Positions 1 to 7,182 of a stretch of DNA of 12,707 bases are shown piece by piece; positions within the stretch are counted from its first letter, which is position 1, and every line of letters begins with the position of its first letter. Below the pieces are notes generated by a model. The model had not been told where the DNA came from, ran no database searches, and was given only the letters and a program-made list of their open reading frames with translations. The position numbers and the translations under genes are program-made. Origin of the DNA: CAYWXK01 sp964462515. Its GTDB lineage: Bacteria > Planctomycetota > Phycisphaerae > Sedimentisphaerales > Anaerobacaceae. The stretch spans positions 1 through 12,707 of the forward strand of contig CAYWXK010000074.1 in assembly GCA_964462515.1 (NCBI GenBank). The letters run 5' to 3'.

Positions 1-3000
1 AATTGTCCCACCTCATCGTGGGCGGTTTGAGTTACGTTCCAGACACTTCTTGCCCGAACGCCGGCTTCTAAACGGACACGGAAGACTATGTCTGTAACGC
101 GGTCTTCGATTGTTTCGAGCATCTCATTGAACATCCGGAAGCCTTCTCGCTTGTATTCGACCTTTGGGTCCTTTTCGGCAAATGACCGTGTCCAGATGCT
201 GTCTTTTAAGTGGTCCATCGCATAAAGATGGTCCTTCCAGGTGCCGTCATAGACGTGGAGCAAAATGTATTTTTCGAGGTCGCTGAGCTCGCTGCGTAGG
301 AACTCTCTTGCCAGTTCGGATAGATTTTCCTTGAGTCTGGGGCCGTCACCGAGTTTCTCTTCGGTCAAAGACGCCTGAAACCTTTCGTTTGCCCACTTGA
401 CAAGTTCAGCAATATCGAGGTTGGCGATTTTTTCGGAAAGCTCCTGTTCTAATTTACCGTTGTTGAAGCTGTCGCTTAGTTGTCGCAGTTGTTGATGAAG
501 CAGGTGTGGTTTGATATTCTGGATTTGTTCTGCCGACAGGCCGGCGTTATATTTTCTGTTGGCCCAGTCGGCCAGCGCCTGAAAAGCATATACGTTCGTC
601 CCTTGCGGGCCATAAACCATATTCATCGCAAACTCAACCGGATATTCGATTTCTCTTTGCTTATATTTGGCTGCGGTCAATTCGATAAGAAGCTGTCGTG
701 CCTGTGAAGCGTTGAGGCCTATTAGTTGTTCGGCGGTCAGTTTAACATCAAACTTAGCTCTTGCCCATTCGGCGAGTCTGCGGACGGCAAAATCCTTTTT
801 GAGAAATTCTTTTAGCTGGGAACAATCTTTTTTATCTACCTGGTCGGCAGCGGCGGCAATTAACTGCTCCTGGATTTCTTCGGGCGATTGCTCCTTGACT
901 TTGGATGGGCTAAGATTGACTCTGAAGGTGCTCATAGCCCATTTGCACAGCCCCTGGATGTCCCAGGTTTGCCGGTCTTCATAGTCTTCCATGTATTCGC
1001 CGATGGAAAGCATTATGTCATCGGCTGTGTGGTCTTTTGCCCGTTCTTTTATTAGCGTTTCGATTTCCTCCGCTGAATATTCGGCAATATCGGAGGGCTT
1101 CAGGTCAATGCCGAAGTTAGTTCTGGCCCATTCAATGATGCACTTAGCAGAACAGTCTTCGCCAAGAATCGCGCTGGTGTTTTTTGTAATGGCGGATTCG
1201 AGCATCTCCTGGATGATATTCTTGAGGCCTTTTCCGGTGAGGATTTTGCGTCGGCGAGTGTAAAAGATTTTTCGCTGATAGTCCATCACCTCATCGTATT
1301 CGAGCAGGTTCTTGCGAATCTCGAAGTTTCGCTCTTCGACCTTCTTTTGTGCCCTTGCGATGCCTTTGGATATTCTGCTGTGAACGATTGGCTGACCTTC
1401 CTCCCAGCCTATCCAGGAAAGTGCTTTCACGGTCCATTCGGGGGCAAATGTTCGCATCAGGTCATCGTCGAAACCGAGGAAGAACTGACTTGAGCCCGGG
1501 TCGCCCTGTCTGCCGCAGCGTCCGCGAAGCTGGTTATCGATACGCCTGGCCTCGTGCCGCTCGGTGCCGAGGACGTGGAGCCCACCGATGTCGGCTACAC
1601 CCGGGCCAAGTTTAATATCGGTTCCGCGTCCCGCCATATTGGTTGCGATTGTGATGTTGCCTCGTGTTTTGCCGGTTCGGTCTGTGTGTTGCTGGCCGGC
1701 TTTGGCAACAATGAGAGCTTCTCTTGCGTGTTGCTTGGCATTGAGGACCTCGTGCTCCAGGCCGTATTGTTTTGTAAGAGCCGCCGAAAGAGCCTCGTTT
1801 TTTTCGATACTGATTGTTCCTATCAGCAGCGGCCTGCCGGCGGCACTGATTTGATTTATCTCTTCGACAATGGCATCGAACTTTTCGCGCATTGTTTTAT
1901 ATATTATGTCCTCGCGGTCTTCTCTGATGCATGGTTCATTAGTCGGTATCACGACAACTTCGAGGTCGTAGATTTTCATAAACTCTTCGGATTCGGTGAC
2001 GGCGGTGCCTGTCATTCCTGCTCTCTGGTCATAAAGCTTGAAGAAGTTCTGCAATGTTATGGTGGCAAGTGTCTGGGTCTCTTCCTTTACAGTGACAGCT
2101 TCCTTTGCCTCGACCGCCTGATGAAGGCCATCTGACCACTGTCTTCCGTGCATCAAGCGTCCGGTGAATTCGTCAACAATAATGACTTTGTCGTCTATAA
2201 CGACGTATTCTTTTTCTTTTTCAAAAACGATATGGGCACGAAGTGCCTGTTCGAGAAGATGAGGCCATTCCATATTTGAGCCGACAAAGAACGAACCGAT
2301 GCCGGCTGCTTCCTGTGCGGCGCCTACGCCTTCGTGTGTGAGGTGGGTCTGTTTGCGGTCGTATTCAACTTCATAATACTGTGTGGCTTGTGTTAATCTG
2401 GCCTGGGCGGAGTCAAGCTCTGCCTGGGTTTTTTCGATAGCATTCTGTGCCTTTTCGACACGCTTATTATCCTTATCCTTTTTTGCTTCGGTCAATTCGC
2501 CCTGTGCGCTGGCGATAGCTCGCTGGGCAGAATCGATTTGCTGTTTAAGGCGGTCGTAGCCACCTTGCAGCCCGATTAGCTCTCTTGTGACCTGGTCTGC
2601 CTTTTTGTATCTGCTGACGTCATCGAATGCCGGGCCGGATATAATTAGCGGCGTCCTTGCTTCATCTATTAGAATTGAATCGACCTCATCGACTATGGCG
2701 TATTGGAGGGCGCTCTGGACCATTTGTTCGAGTGAAGTTTTCATATTGTCGCGCAGATAGTCGAAACCAAATTCATTATTTGTGCCGTAGGTTACATCGC
2801 AGGCATATTGACTTTTTCTCTCGTCGCCGCTTGTGTCCATATCTGCCTGGATTGCACCCACGGTCAGGCCCAAAGCTCGATAGATTGGCCCCATCCATTC
2901 TGAGTCGCGTTTGGCAAGATAATCGTTGACTGTAACAATATGAACTCTTCTTCCGGTTAAGTGAACCAGATATGCCGCGAGGGTTGCCACGAGGGTTTTG

Positions 3001-3461
3001 CCCTCGCCGGTTGCCATTTCAGCAATTTTGCCTTCGTAGAGGACATTGCCGCCGATAAGCTGCACGTCGAACGGCCGCATTCCATACATACCGTATAGGT
3101 CGATGGGCTTGCCGGTGGTAGGGTCGAGCAGGCTTTCCTCGCCGTGCATAGCGCTGCGGATACGATGCTGAACATCAGGGTGGTAGTCTGCCGGAGCCTC
3201 CTTATTTTCGAGCCAGACCGTCCGCTTGGCAGTTTCACGAACGATGGCAAATGCTTCTGGCAGAATGTCTTCCGGCCTGGCGCCTGCTTTAAGAGCGGCC
3301 TTGAACTGGGCGGTTTTGGCTTTTAAGGACGCATCATCGAGATGTTTTATTTGTTCCTCGAATTGGCCTGCCTGCTTAGCGATTATCGAATAAGCCTTAA
3401 CCAACCGCTCGTTGCGTGAGCCAAAGATTTTTATCAGAAATTTGCTTATTTTATCTAACAT
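1..3461 (-). CDS. secA: Protein translocase ATPase SecA (3' end beyond window)
   Basis: SecA is the ATP-driven motor that pushes unfolded preproteins through the SecYEG channel at the cytoplasmic membrane. The frame is open from the ATG at 3461 to the window edge (1153 codons, no stop), so the C-terminal linker and any zinc motif are not seen. The start reads MLDKISKFLIKIFGSRNE, matching the family N-terminus. Visible motifs are Walker A GEGKT (residues 152-156), the DEVD Walker B box (258-261), TNMAGRGTD (607-615), QLRGRCGRQGD (644-654, arginine-finger region), then RKNLLEYDEVMDYQRK and, near the edge, KDPKVEYKREGFRMF of the helical scaffold. It is much longer than the 901-residue E. coli protein because of three insertions: about 45 residues before Walker A (81-127), a coiled coil in the preprotein-binding domain (about 290-357), and an expanded helical-wing region with five repeats (about 770-1055). 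No strong Shine-Dalgarno precedes the start (AGAG at about 12 nt). A good promoter lies upstream. Identity is certain. Confidence 0.97.
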   Translation of the reverse strand, partial: MLDKISKFLIKIFGSRNERLVKAYSIIAKQAGQFEEQIKHLDDASLKAKTAQFKAALKAGARPEDILPEAFAIVRETAKRTVWLENKEAPADYHPDVQHRIRSAMHGEESLLDPTTGKPIDLYGMYGMRPFDVQLIGGNVLYEGKIAEMATGEGKTLVATLAAYLVHLTGRRVHIVTVNDYLAKRDSEWMGPIYRALGLTVGAIQADMDTSGDERKSQYACDVTYGTNNEFGFDYLRDNMKTSLEQMVQSALQYAIVDEVDSILIDEARTPLIISGPAFDDVSRYKKADQVTRELIGLQGGYDRLKQQIDSAQRAIASAQGELTEAKKDKDNKRVEKAQNAIEKTQAELDSAQARLTQATQYYEVEYDRKQTHLTHEGVGAAQEAAGIGSFFVGSNMEWPHLLEQALRAHIVFEKEKEYVVIDDKVIIVDEFTGRLMHGRQWSDGLHQAVEAKEAVTVKEETQTLATITLQNFFKLYDQRAGMTGTAVTESEEFMKIYDLEVVVIPTNEPCIREDREDIIYKTMREKFDAIVEEINQISAAGRPLLIGTISIEKNEALSAALTKQYGLEHEVLNAKQHAREALIVAKAGQQHTDRTGKTRGNITIATNMAGRGTDIKLGPGVADIGGLHVLGTERHEARRIDNQLRGRCGRQGDPGSSQFFLGFDDDLMRTFAPEWTVKALSWIGWEEGQPIVHSRISKGIARAQKKVEERNFEIRKNLLEYDEVMDYQRKIFYTRRRKILTGKGLKNIIQEMLESAITKNTSAILGEDCSAKCIIEWARTNFGIDLKPSDIAEYSAEEIETLIKERAKDHTADDIMLSIGEYMEDYEDRQTWDIQGLCKWAMSTFRVNLSPSKVKEQSPEEIQEQLIAAAADQVDKKDCSQLKEFLKKDFAVRRLAEWARAKFDVKLTAEQLIGLNASQARQLLIELTAAKYKQREIEYPVEFAMNMVYGPQGTNVYAFQALADWANRKYNAGLSAEQIQNIKPHLLHQQLRQLSDSFNNGKLEQELSEKIANLDIAELVKWANERFQASLTEEKLGDGPRLKENLSELAREFLRSELSDLEKYILLHVYDGTWKDHLYAMDHLKDSIWTRSFAEKDPKVEYKREGFRMFNEMLETIEDRVTDIVFRVRLEAGVRARSVWNVTQTAHDEVGQ
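300..1146 (-). repeat. Five degenerate ~60-residue repeats inside SecA
   Basis: Within the secA reading frame a unit of the form L-x-x-W-A-x-x-x-F/Y-x-x-x-L-[T/S/K]-x-x-x-[IVL] recurs five times. Examples are IIEWARTNFGIDLKPSDI, GLCKWAMSTFRVNLSPSKV, RLAEWARAKFDVKLTAEQL, ALADWANRKYNAGLSAEQI and ELVKWANERFQASLTEEKL. The Trp residues are 778, 841, 899, 966 and 1023, giving spacings of 63, 58, 67 and 57 residues. The second copy, with its preceding 'TWDI', aligns by eye with the single 'WDIPGL...F.LDL' segment of E. coli SecA. The extra copies therefore look like internal duplications in the helical-wing region. The repeats are diverged in DNA sequence, so the duplication is old. Confidence 0.8.
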
Positions 3462-3508
3462 CAAAATTGACTCTATACCTTTTCACCGTCGTTTTTTCTT
3501 TTCGAGCA

Positions 3509-3537
3509 AGTATCCTATAATTGGTGTAAAATGTCAA
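3509..3537 (-). promoter_or_regulatory. Predicted sigma-70 type promoter for secA
   Basis: On the minus strand a perfect TTGACA (plus-strand 3532-3537) is followed after 17 bp by GATACT (plus-strand 3509-3514), which fits a housekeeping -35/-10 pair. Transcription would begin near 3502, giving a leader of about 40 nt before the secA ATG at 3461. Consensus quality and spacing are good, but there is no experimental support. Confidence 0.55.
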
Positions 3538-3589
3538 GAAAGCAAAATGGAAACTATCCTTGATAGGAAAAGGCATAAACGGTAAAATG

Positions 3590-3617
3590 TTGATAATCGA
3601 AGTCGAATCTATATTCT
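3590..3617 (+). promoter_or_regulatory. Candidate promoter for mgtA
   Basis: TTGATA at 3590-3595 and TATTCT at 3612-3617 are separated by 16 bp. They would start transcription near 3624, leaving a leader of about 57 nt. That is too short to hold a magnesium-sensing M-box riboswitch or the long regulatory leader known from enterobacterial mgtA. The match is moderate in an AT-rich intergenic region, so the call is tentative. Confidence 0.35.
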
Positions 3618-3680
3618 AAATTCAAGGCTAACTCTATTTTTTTCTTCAGACATACCTAATGTCATATACGAATAAATGTT

Positions 3681-6269
3681 ATGGTTGCATTGAAAAATAA
3701 TAAATTTAGAGCCTCAAGTAGTCAAATATCCCAAATATTGGATTTTGATTACATCAGCGCTCCAGTAGAGAACGTTTTTGAGAAGTTGAATACTTCTGCT
3801 AAAGGTCTTTCTGAAGCGGAATCAGGAGAGCGTCTTGAAAAATACGGCTACAATGAGCCTGCCAGAAAAAAGAAAAGGACCATCCTTTTCCAGATTCTTT
3901 CAAAATTTCTCAATCCTTTAGTTATCGTGCTTTTGATTATCGCAGCATTTTCGTTGTTCTTTGGCGAAGAGATTAGTGCGTTTTTGGTTATATCGATGGC
4001 AATTATGAGCGTGTTTCTTTCTTTTATTCAGGAATATCGCGCCGGCAAAGAAGCAGAGAAGCTCAGTGAAATGGTGCGTGCTACAGCTACTGTTTATCGT
4101 AATGGTAAAGCGAAAGAAGTAAAAATCAGAGAGATTGTTCCCGGCGATATCGTTGATTTATTTGCCGGGGATATGGTGCCTGCGGATTTACGCATAGTAT
4201 CCTGCAAAGATTTGTTTATCAATCAGGCATCATTAACTGGGGAATCGTTTCCCATAGAAAAAGTTGCTGAACCGATACATCCTAAGAGTAAAGCCATATC
4301 CGAGCTGACCAACATAGCTTTTATGGGGTCGAGCGTAGTGAGCGGGACGGGACTGGGCGTGGTTGTAAAAACTGGCCTTGCCACCCAGTTCGGGGAACTT
4401 TCCCGCAAGCTTGCCACCATCGTAATAGAGAGCAGCTTTGATAAAGGGATACGTAAGTTCACCTGGCTTATGATTCGCTTTATGCTTTTCTTGGTGGTCT
4501 TTATCTTTGGCATAAATGCTTTACTGAAAGGTAACTTTATTGAGGCGCTTCTTTTTTCCCTGGCGGTGGCCGTAGGCCTTACTCCTGAGATGCTTCCAAT
4601 GCTGGTTGCGATAAATCTTTCCAAAGGCGCAATAGCAATGTCCAAAAAGCAGGTTATAGTGAAACGGTTAAATTCTATCCAGAACTTTGGCGCGATGGAC
4701 GTGCTTTGCACCGATAAAACAGGGACCCTTACTTTGGACAAAATCGTTTTGGAAAGACACTGTGATGTGGTAAGGAAAGAGAGCGATGATGTTTTAAGGT
4801 TTGCTTATATTAACAGTTTTTACCAGACAGGCCTTAGAAATATATTGGATAGGGCCATCTTAAAGCATGAGAAATTAAAAGGTCCGCAGTATAAAAAGGT
4901 CGATGAAGTGCCTTTTGATTTTTCCAGAAAGATAATGTCGGTAGTCGTCGAGGTGGACGGCAAACATATTATTGTTGCCAAGGGGGCGCCGGAAGAGATT
5001 TTTAAGAGATGCACAAAATTTGAATTAGACGGCGAAATATTAGATTTAGATATGGAAGACTTGATACTTACAGATTTGAAAGAGGAATATAATGACCTGA
5101 GCGCAGATGGTTTTAGGGTTCTTGCTATCGCATATAAAGATGTGGAAAATAAAAAAGACGTATATTCGAAGGATGACGAACAAGGCCTGATTCTGAAAGG
5201 ATATGTTGCCTTTCTGGACCCACCCAAGCCGACAGCGAGAAGAACAATCGAAGCATTAAGAAGTTTGGGAATAGAATTTAAGATTTTGACCGGCGACAAC
5301 GAATTGGTGACGAAGAAGATATGCAGTGAGGTCGGCCTTGATGTCAAAGGATTAGTTACCGGAGACGAGATAGAAAAGATAAGTGATGAAGAGCTCAGGG
5401 AATTGGTAAAAACCACTTCTGTTTTTGCGAGACTTTCACCTTTGCAGAAAGAGAGAGTAATTCATGCGTTACATGAAAATAAGCATATTGTGGGTTATTT
5501 AGGCGACGGCATAAACGATGCGCTTGCCTTGAAAGCTTCAGATGTGGGGATTTCCGTGAACAACGCCGTTGATATCGCTAAGGAATCCGCGGATATAATC
5601 TTACTCAAGAAAAGCCTTATGGCACTGGAGGATGGTGTTGTAGAGGGCAGAAGGACCTTCGGCAATATTCTTAAATACATCAAGATGGGGTCAAGCTCGA
5701 ACTTTGGCAATATGTTTAGTATGACCGGTGCGTGTTTGTTTTTGCCGTTTTTGCCTATGCTGCCCATCCAGATACTATTGAACAACTTTCTTTATGATTT
5801 GTCACAGGTGGCTATTCCTTCAGATGAAGTGGATGAAGAATATCTTCTAAAGTCAAGGCCCTGGAATGTAAAGTACATCAAAAAGTTTATGATTTTTATT
5901 GGTCCTATTAGTTCCATATTTGATTTTGTAACCTTTGGAGTATTGTTATTCATTTTTCATGCTTCCCAGCCCCTTTTTAACACGGGATGGTTCCTGGAGT
6001 CTCTTTGCACCCAAACACTGGTTATTCATATAATTCGCACCGGCAAAATCCCTTTTATTGAAAGTAAACCGAGCCAGTTTTTGATGTTCACCTCCATTTA
6101 CATTGTAACGATAGGGTTAATAATACCGCTTACTCCTCTGGGCAAATTTTTTGGCTTTGTCACTCCGCCGCCAACCTATTTTATAGCCCTTTTCTTTATC
6201 GTTGTTACTTATCTTTTCTTAGTCCAGATAGGAAAGAAATGGTTCATTAAAAAGTATGGTTATGAGTAA
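3681..6269 (+). CDS. mgtA: Magnesium-importing P-type ATPase (MgtA/MgtB type)
   Basis: This is an 862-residue P3B-type ATPase of the inner membrane that imports Mg2+ at the cost of ATP. Visible P-type motifs are TGES (186-189, actuator domain), DKTGT (345-349; Asp345 is the phosphorylated residue), KGAPE (434-438, nucleotide binding), TGDN (537-540) and GDGIND (608-613). Features particular to the Mg2+ branch are VGLTPEMLPM before the phosphorylation site, SFDKGIRKFTWLMIRFM, SNFGNMFS and LPIQILLNNFLYDLSQVAIP, with a C-terminus ending KKYGYE much like enterobacterial MgtA. About ten hydrophobic segments are arranged two, two and six, as in the family. The length is close to the 898 residues of E. 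coli MgtA. The ATG at 3681 is the only sensible start (in-frame TAA at 3657), and no Shine-Dalgarno sequence is visible. The gene looks richer in A+T than secA or rnr around it and stands alone on the plus strand, so transfer is possible. Confidence 0.95.
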   Translation: MVALKNNKFRASSSQISQILDFDYISAPVENVFEKLNTSAKGLSEAESGERLEKYGYNEPARKKKRTILFQILSKFLNPLVIVLLIIAAFSLFFGEEISAFLVISMAIMSVFLSFIQEYRAGKEAEKLSEMVRATATVYRNGKAKEVKIREIVPGDIVDLFAGDMVPADLRIVSCKDLFINQASLTGESFPIEKVAEPIHPKSKAISELTNIAFMGSSVVSGTGLGVVVKTGLATQFGELSRKLATIVIESSFDKGIRKFTWLMIRFMLFLVVFIFGINALLKGNFIEALLFSLAVAVGLTPEMLPMLVAINLSKGAIAMSKKQVIVKRLNSIQNFGAMDVLCTDKTGTLTLDKIVLERHCDVVRKESDDVLRFAYINSFYQTGLRNILDRAILKHEKLKGPQYKKVDEVPFDFSRKIMSVVVEVDGKHIIVAKGAPEEIFKRCTKFELDGEILDLDMEDLILTDLKEEYNDLSADGFRVLAIAYKDVENKKDVYSKDDEQGLILKGYVAFLDPPKPTARRTIEALRSLGIEFKILTGDNELVTKKICSEVGLDVKGLVTGDEIEKISDEELRELVKTTSVFARLSPLQKERVIHALHENKHIVGYLGDGINDALALKASDVGISVNNAVDIAKESADIILLKKSLMALEDGVVEGRRTFGNILKYIKMGSSSNFGNMFSMTGACLFLPFLPMLPIQILLNNFLYDLSQVAIPSDEVDEEYLLKSRPWNVKYIKKFMIFIGPISSIFDFVTFGVLLFIFHASQPLFNTGWFLESLCTQTLVIHIIRTGKIPFIESKPSQFLMFTSIYIVTIGLIIPLTPLGKFFGFVTPPPTYFIALFFIVVTYLFLVQIGKKWFIKKYGYE

Positions 6270-6293
6270 TAGCAGCTTAGCCGTCAGATTGGA

Positions 6294-6905
6294 TTAAGAG
6301 GCCAATTTCTCGCCCGCCTTATATGCCTTAAGCAGTGCGCCCTCAGATAGCTGTGAATTTTCGTTCCTGCGAACCATCCCAAAATAAAGGGATTTAACCA
6401 CTCTTGCCCCAATACATCTTGCTGCTGCTTTCAATACACTCAGTGCGCCTGAAAAAATGATTCTGCCCAGCAATGCCGGACAGCCGCTTGATGTAATAGT
6501 AACCGCTTTTTTATTCATCTTGCTTTTCTTTATTCGATACCTGGGTATTGTCCTGCCCCAGGGCCAATAACTATATGGCAGCAGCCTTTCGATAAACTTT
6601 TTCATAAGAGCCGTTACGTTAAAAAAATTAATCGGTGCCCCTAAAACCACTCCATCAGCATTATCAATCTCCCGTAATATTTCTTCCATATCATCATTAT
6701 GTATGCACTTGCCTCTTGTTTCGCAGGCTTCTTCTTGAACACAACTTCTACAGTTCTTGCAAAATTCAATATGCTTATCAACTAAATAAATCTTCTTCGT
6801 TTCACACCCCCTGGCTTCAGCGCCCTTAAGGACAGCAGAAACAGCGCTGTCAATAATCCCGCCCTTACGATAACTGCCTACAATAGCTACAATTTTTTTG
6901 CCCAT
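6294..6905 (-). CDS. Flavodoxin-fold NAD(P)H-dependent oxidoreductase, cysteine-rich
   Basis: A 203-residue cytoplasmic protein of the NADPH-dependent FMN reductase / iron-sulfur flavoprotein family. The N-terminus MGKKIVAIVGSYRKGG gives a first beta strand and the FMN phosphate-binding loop. A middle segment GAPINFFNVTALMKKFIER is the second flavin-contact region. Between them lie five cysteines (49, 52, 55, 61, 67) in the order CKNCRSC...C...GKCIHNDDM, the pattern found in this family where some members bind an Fe-S cluster; whether this one does is not known. I chose the ATG at 6905 because the family N-terminus begins there. An in-frame TTG at 6932 with AGG about 6 nt upstream would add nine residues. 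It lies 43 bp downstream of the small membrane gene and is probably cotranscribed with it and rnr. The substrate cannot be told from sequence. Confidence 0.85.
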   Translation of the reverse strand: MGKKIVAIVGSYRKGGIIDSAVSAVLKGAEARGCETKKIYLVDKHIEFCKNCRSCVQEEACETRGKCIHNDDMEEILREIDNADGVVLGAPINFFNVTALMKKFIERLLPYSYWPWGRTIPRYRIKKSKMNKKAVTITSSGCPALLGRIIFSGALSVLKAAARCIGARVVKSLYFGMVRRNENSQLSEGALLKAYKAGEKLAS

Positions 6906-6948
6906 TGCTTGTCTAAGTTTGCCCAATGTCAAGAATACCTGATGGATG

Positions 6949-7182
6949 TTATTTCTGCCTCGTATTATTGTTTTTCCTGAACCTTATTTTCAATTTCTCA
7001 AAGCTGCTCCTGCATTTATTTTTTAGCGCCCGGCCGCATCTATTTTCCAGTAAAAAACCAAAACCTACCAGTTCAAGTCCTATCAATGCAAGCCACGAGC
7101 CGGGAGTAAAGGGCGTAACCAGAGCCGCAATGCCCAGGACAATCAGTATGACTCCGATGGTTTTCTTTAGGACAGGCTTCAT
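6949..7182 (-). CDS. Small membrane protein, PGPGW-like
   Basis: A 77-residue protein with two hydrophobic helices (about residues 8-22 and 29-45) joined by a turn reading TPFTPGSWLALIGLEL, then a basic tail rich in Lys and Arg (about 47-77). The turn resembles the TPGPGW/PG-x-W motif of the small two-helix 'PGPGW' membrane family, whose function is unknown. By the positive-inside rule the basic tail should be cytoplasmic. Its ATG overlaps the rnr stop codon in the sequence ATGA, so its translation is probably coupled to rnr. The gene is real on grounds of overlap, membrane pattern and motif; the family name is by eye. Confidence 0.72.
   Translation of the reverse strand: MKPVLKKTIGVILIVLGIAALVTPFTPGSWLALIGLELVGFGFLLENRCGRALKNKCRSSFEKLKIRFRKNNNTRQK

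Noticed and set aside
480..2135. Plus-strand open frames of 75-193 codons across the left part of the window
   Set aside because: They lie opposite the continuous secA frame, which carries every expected SecA motif, and the predicted peptides resemble no family.
3554..3566. Small palindrome CTATC-CTT-GATAG between the secA and mgtA promoters
   Set aside because: Only a 5-bp arm in AT-rich DNA, not overlapping either -35/-10 pair; too weak to call an operator.
3618..3680. Possible magnesium riboswitch or leader peptide ahead of mgtA
   Set aside because: The predicted leader is about 57 nt and shows no long stems and no leader ORF; too short for the known M-box.
4223..5785. Three minus-strand open frames of 96-198 codons
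   Set aside because: They are antisense to mgtA, whose P-type ATPase motifs are complete; their Ser/Leu-rich composition is that of a complementary-strand shadow.
6906..6932. Upstream TTG start adding nine residues to the flavodoxin-like protein
   Set aside because: The family N-terminus begins at the ATG at 6905, and the added residues (MTLGKLRQA) do not look like part of the fold. An AGG near the TTG leaves some doubt.
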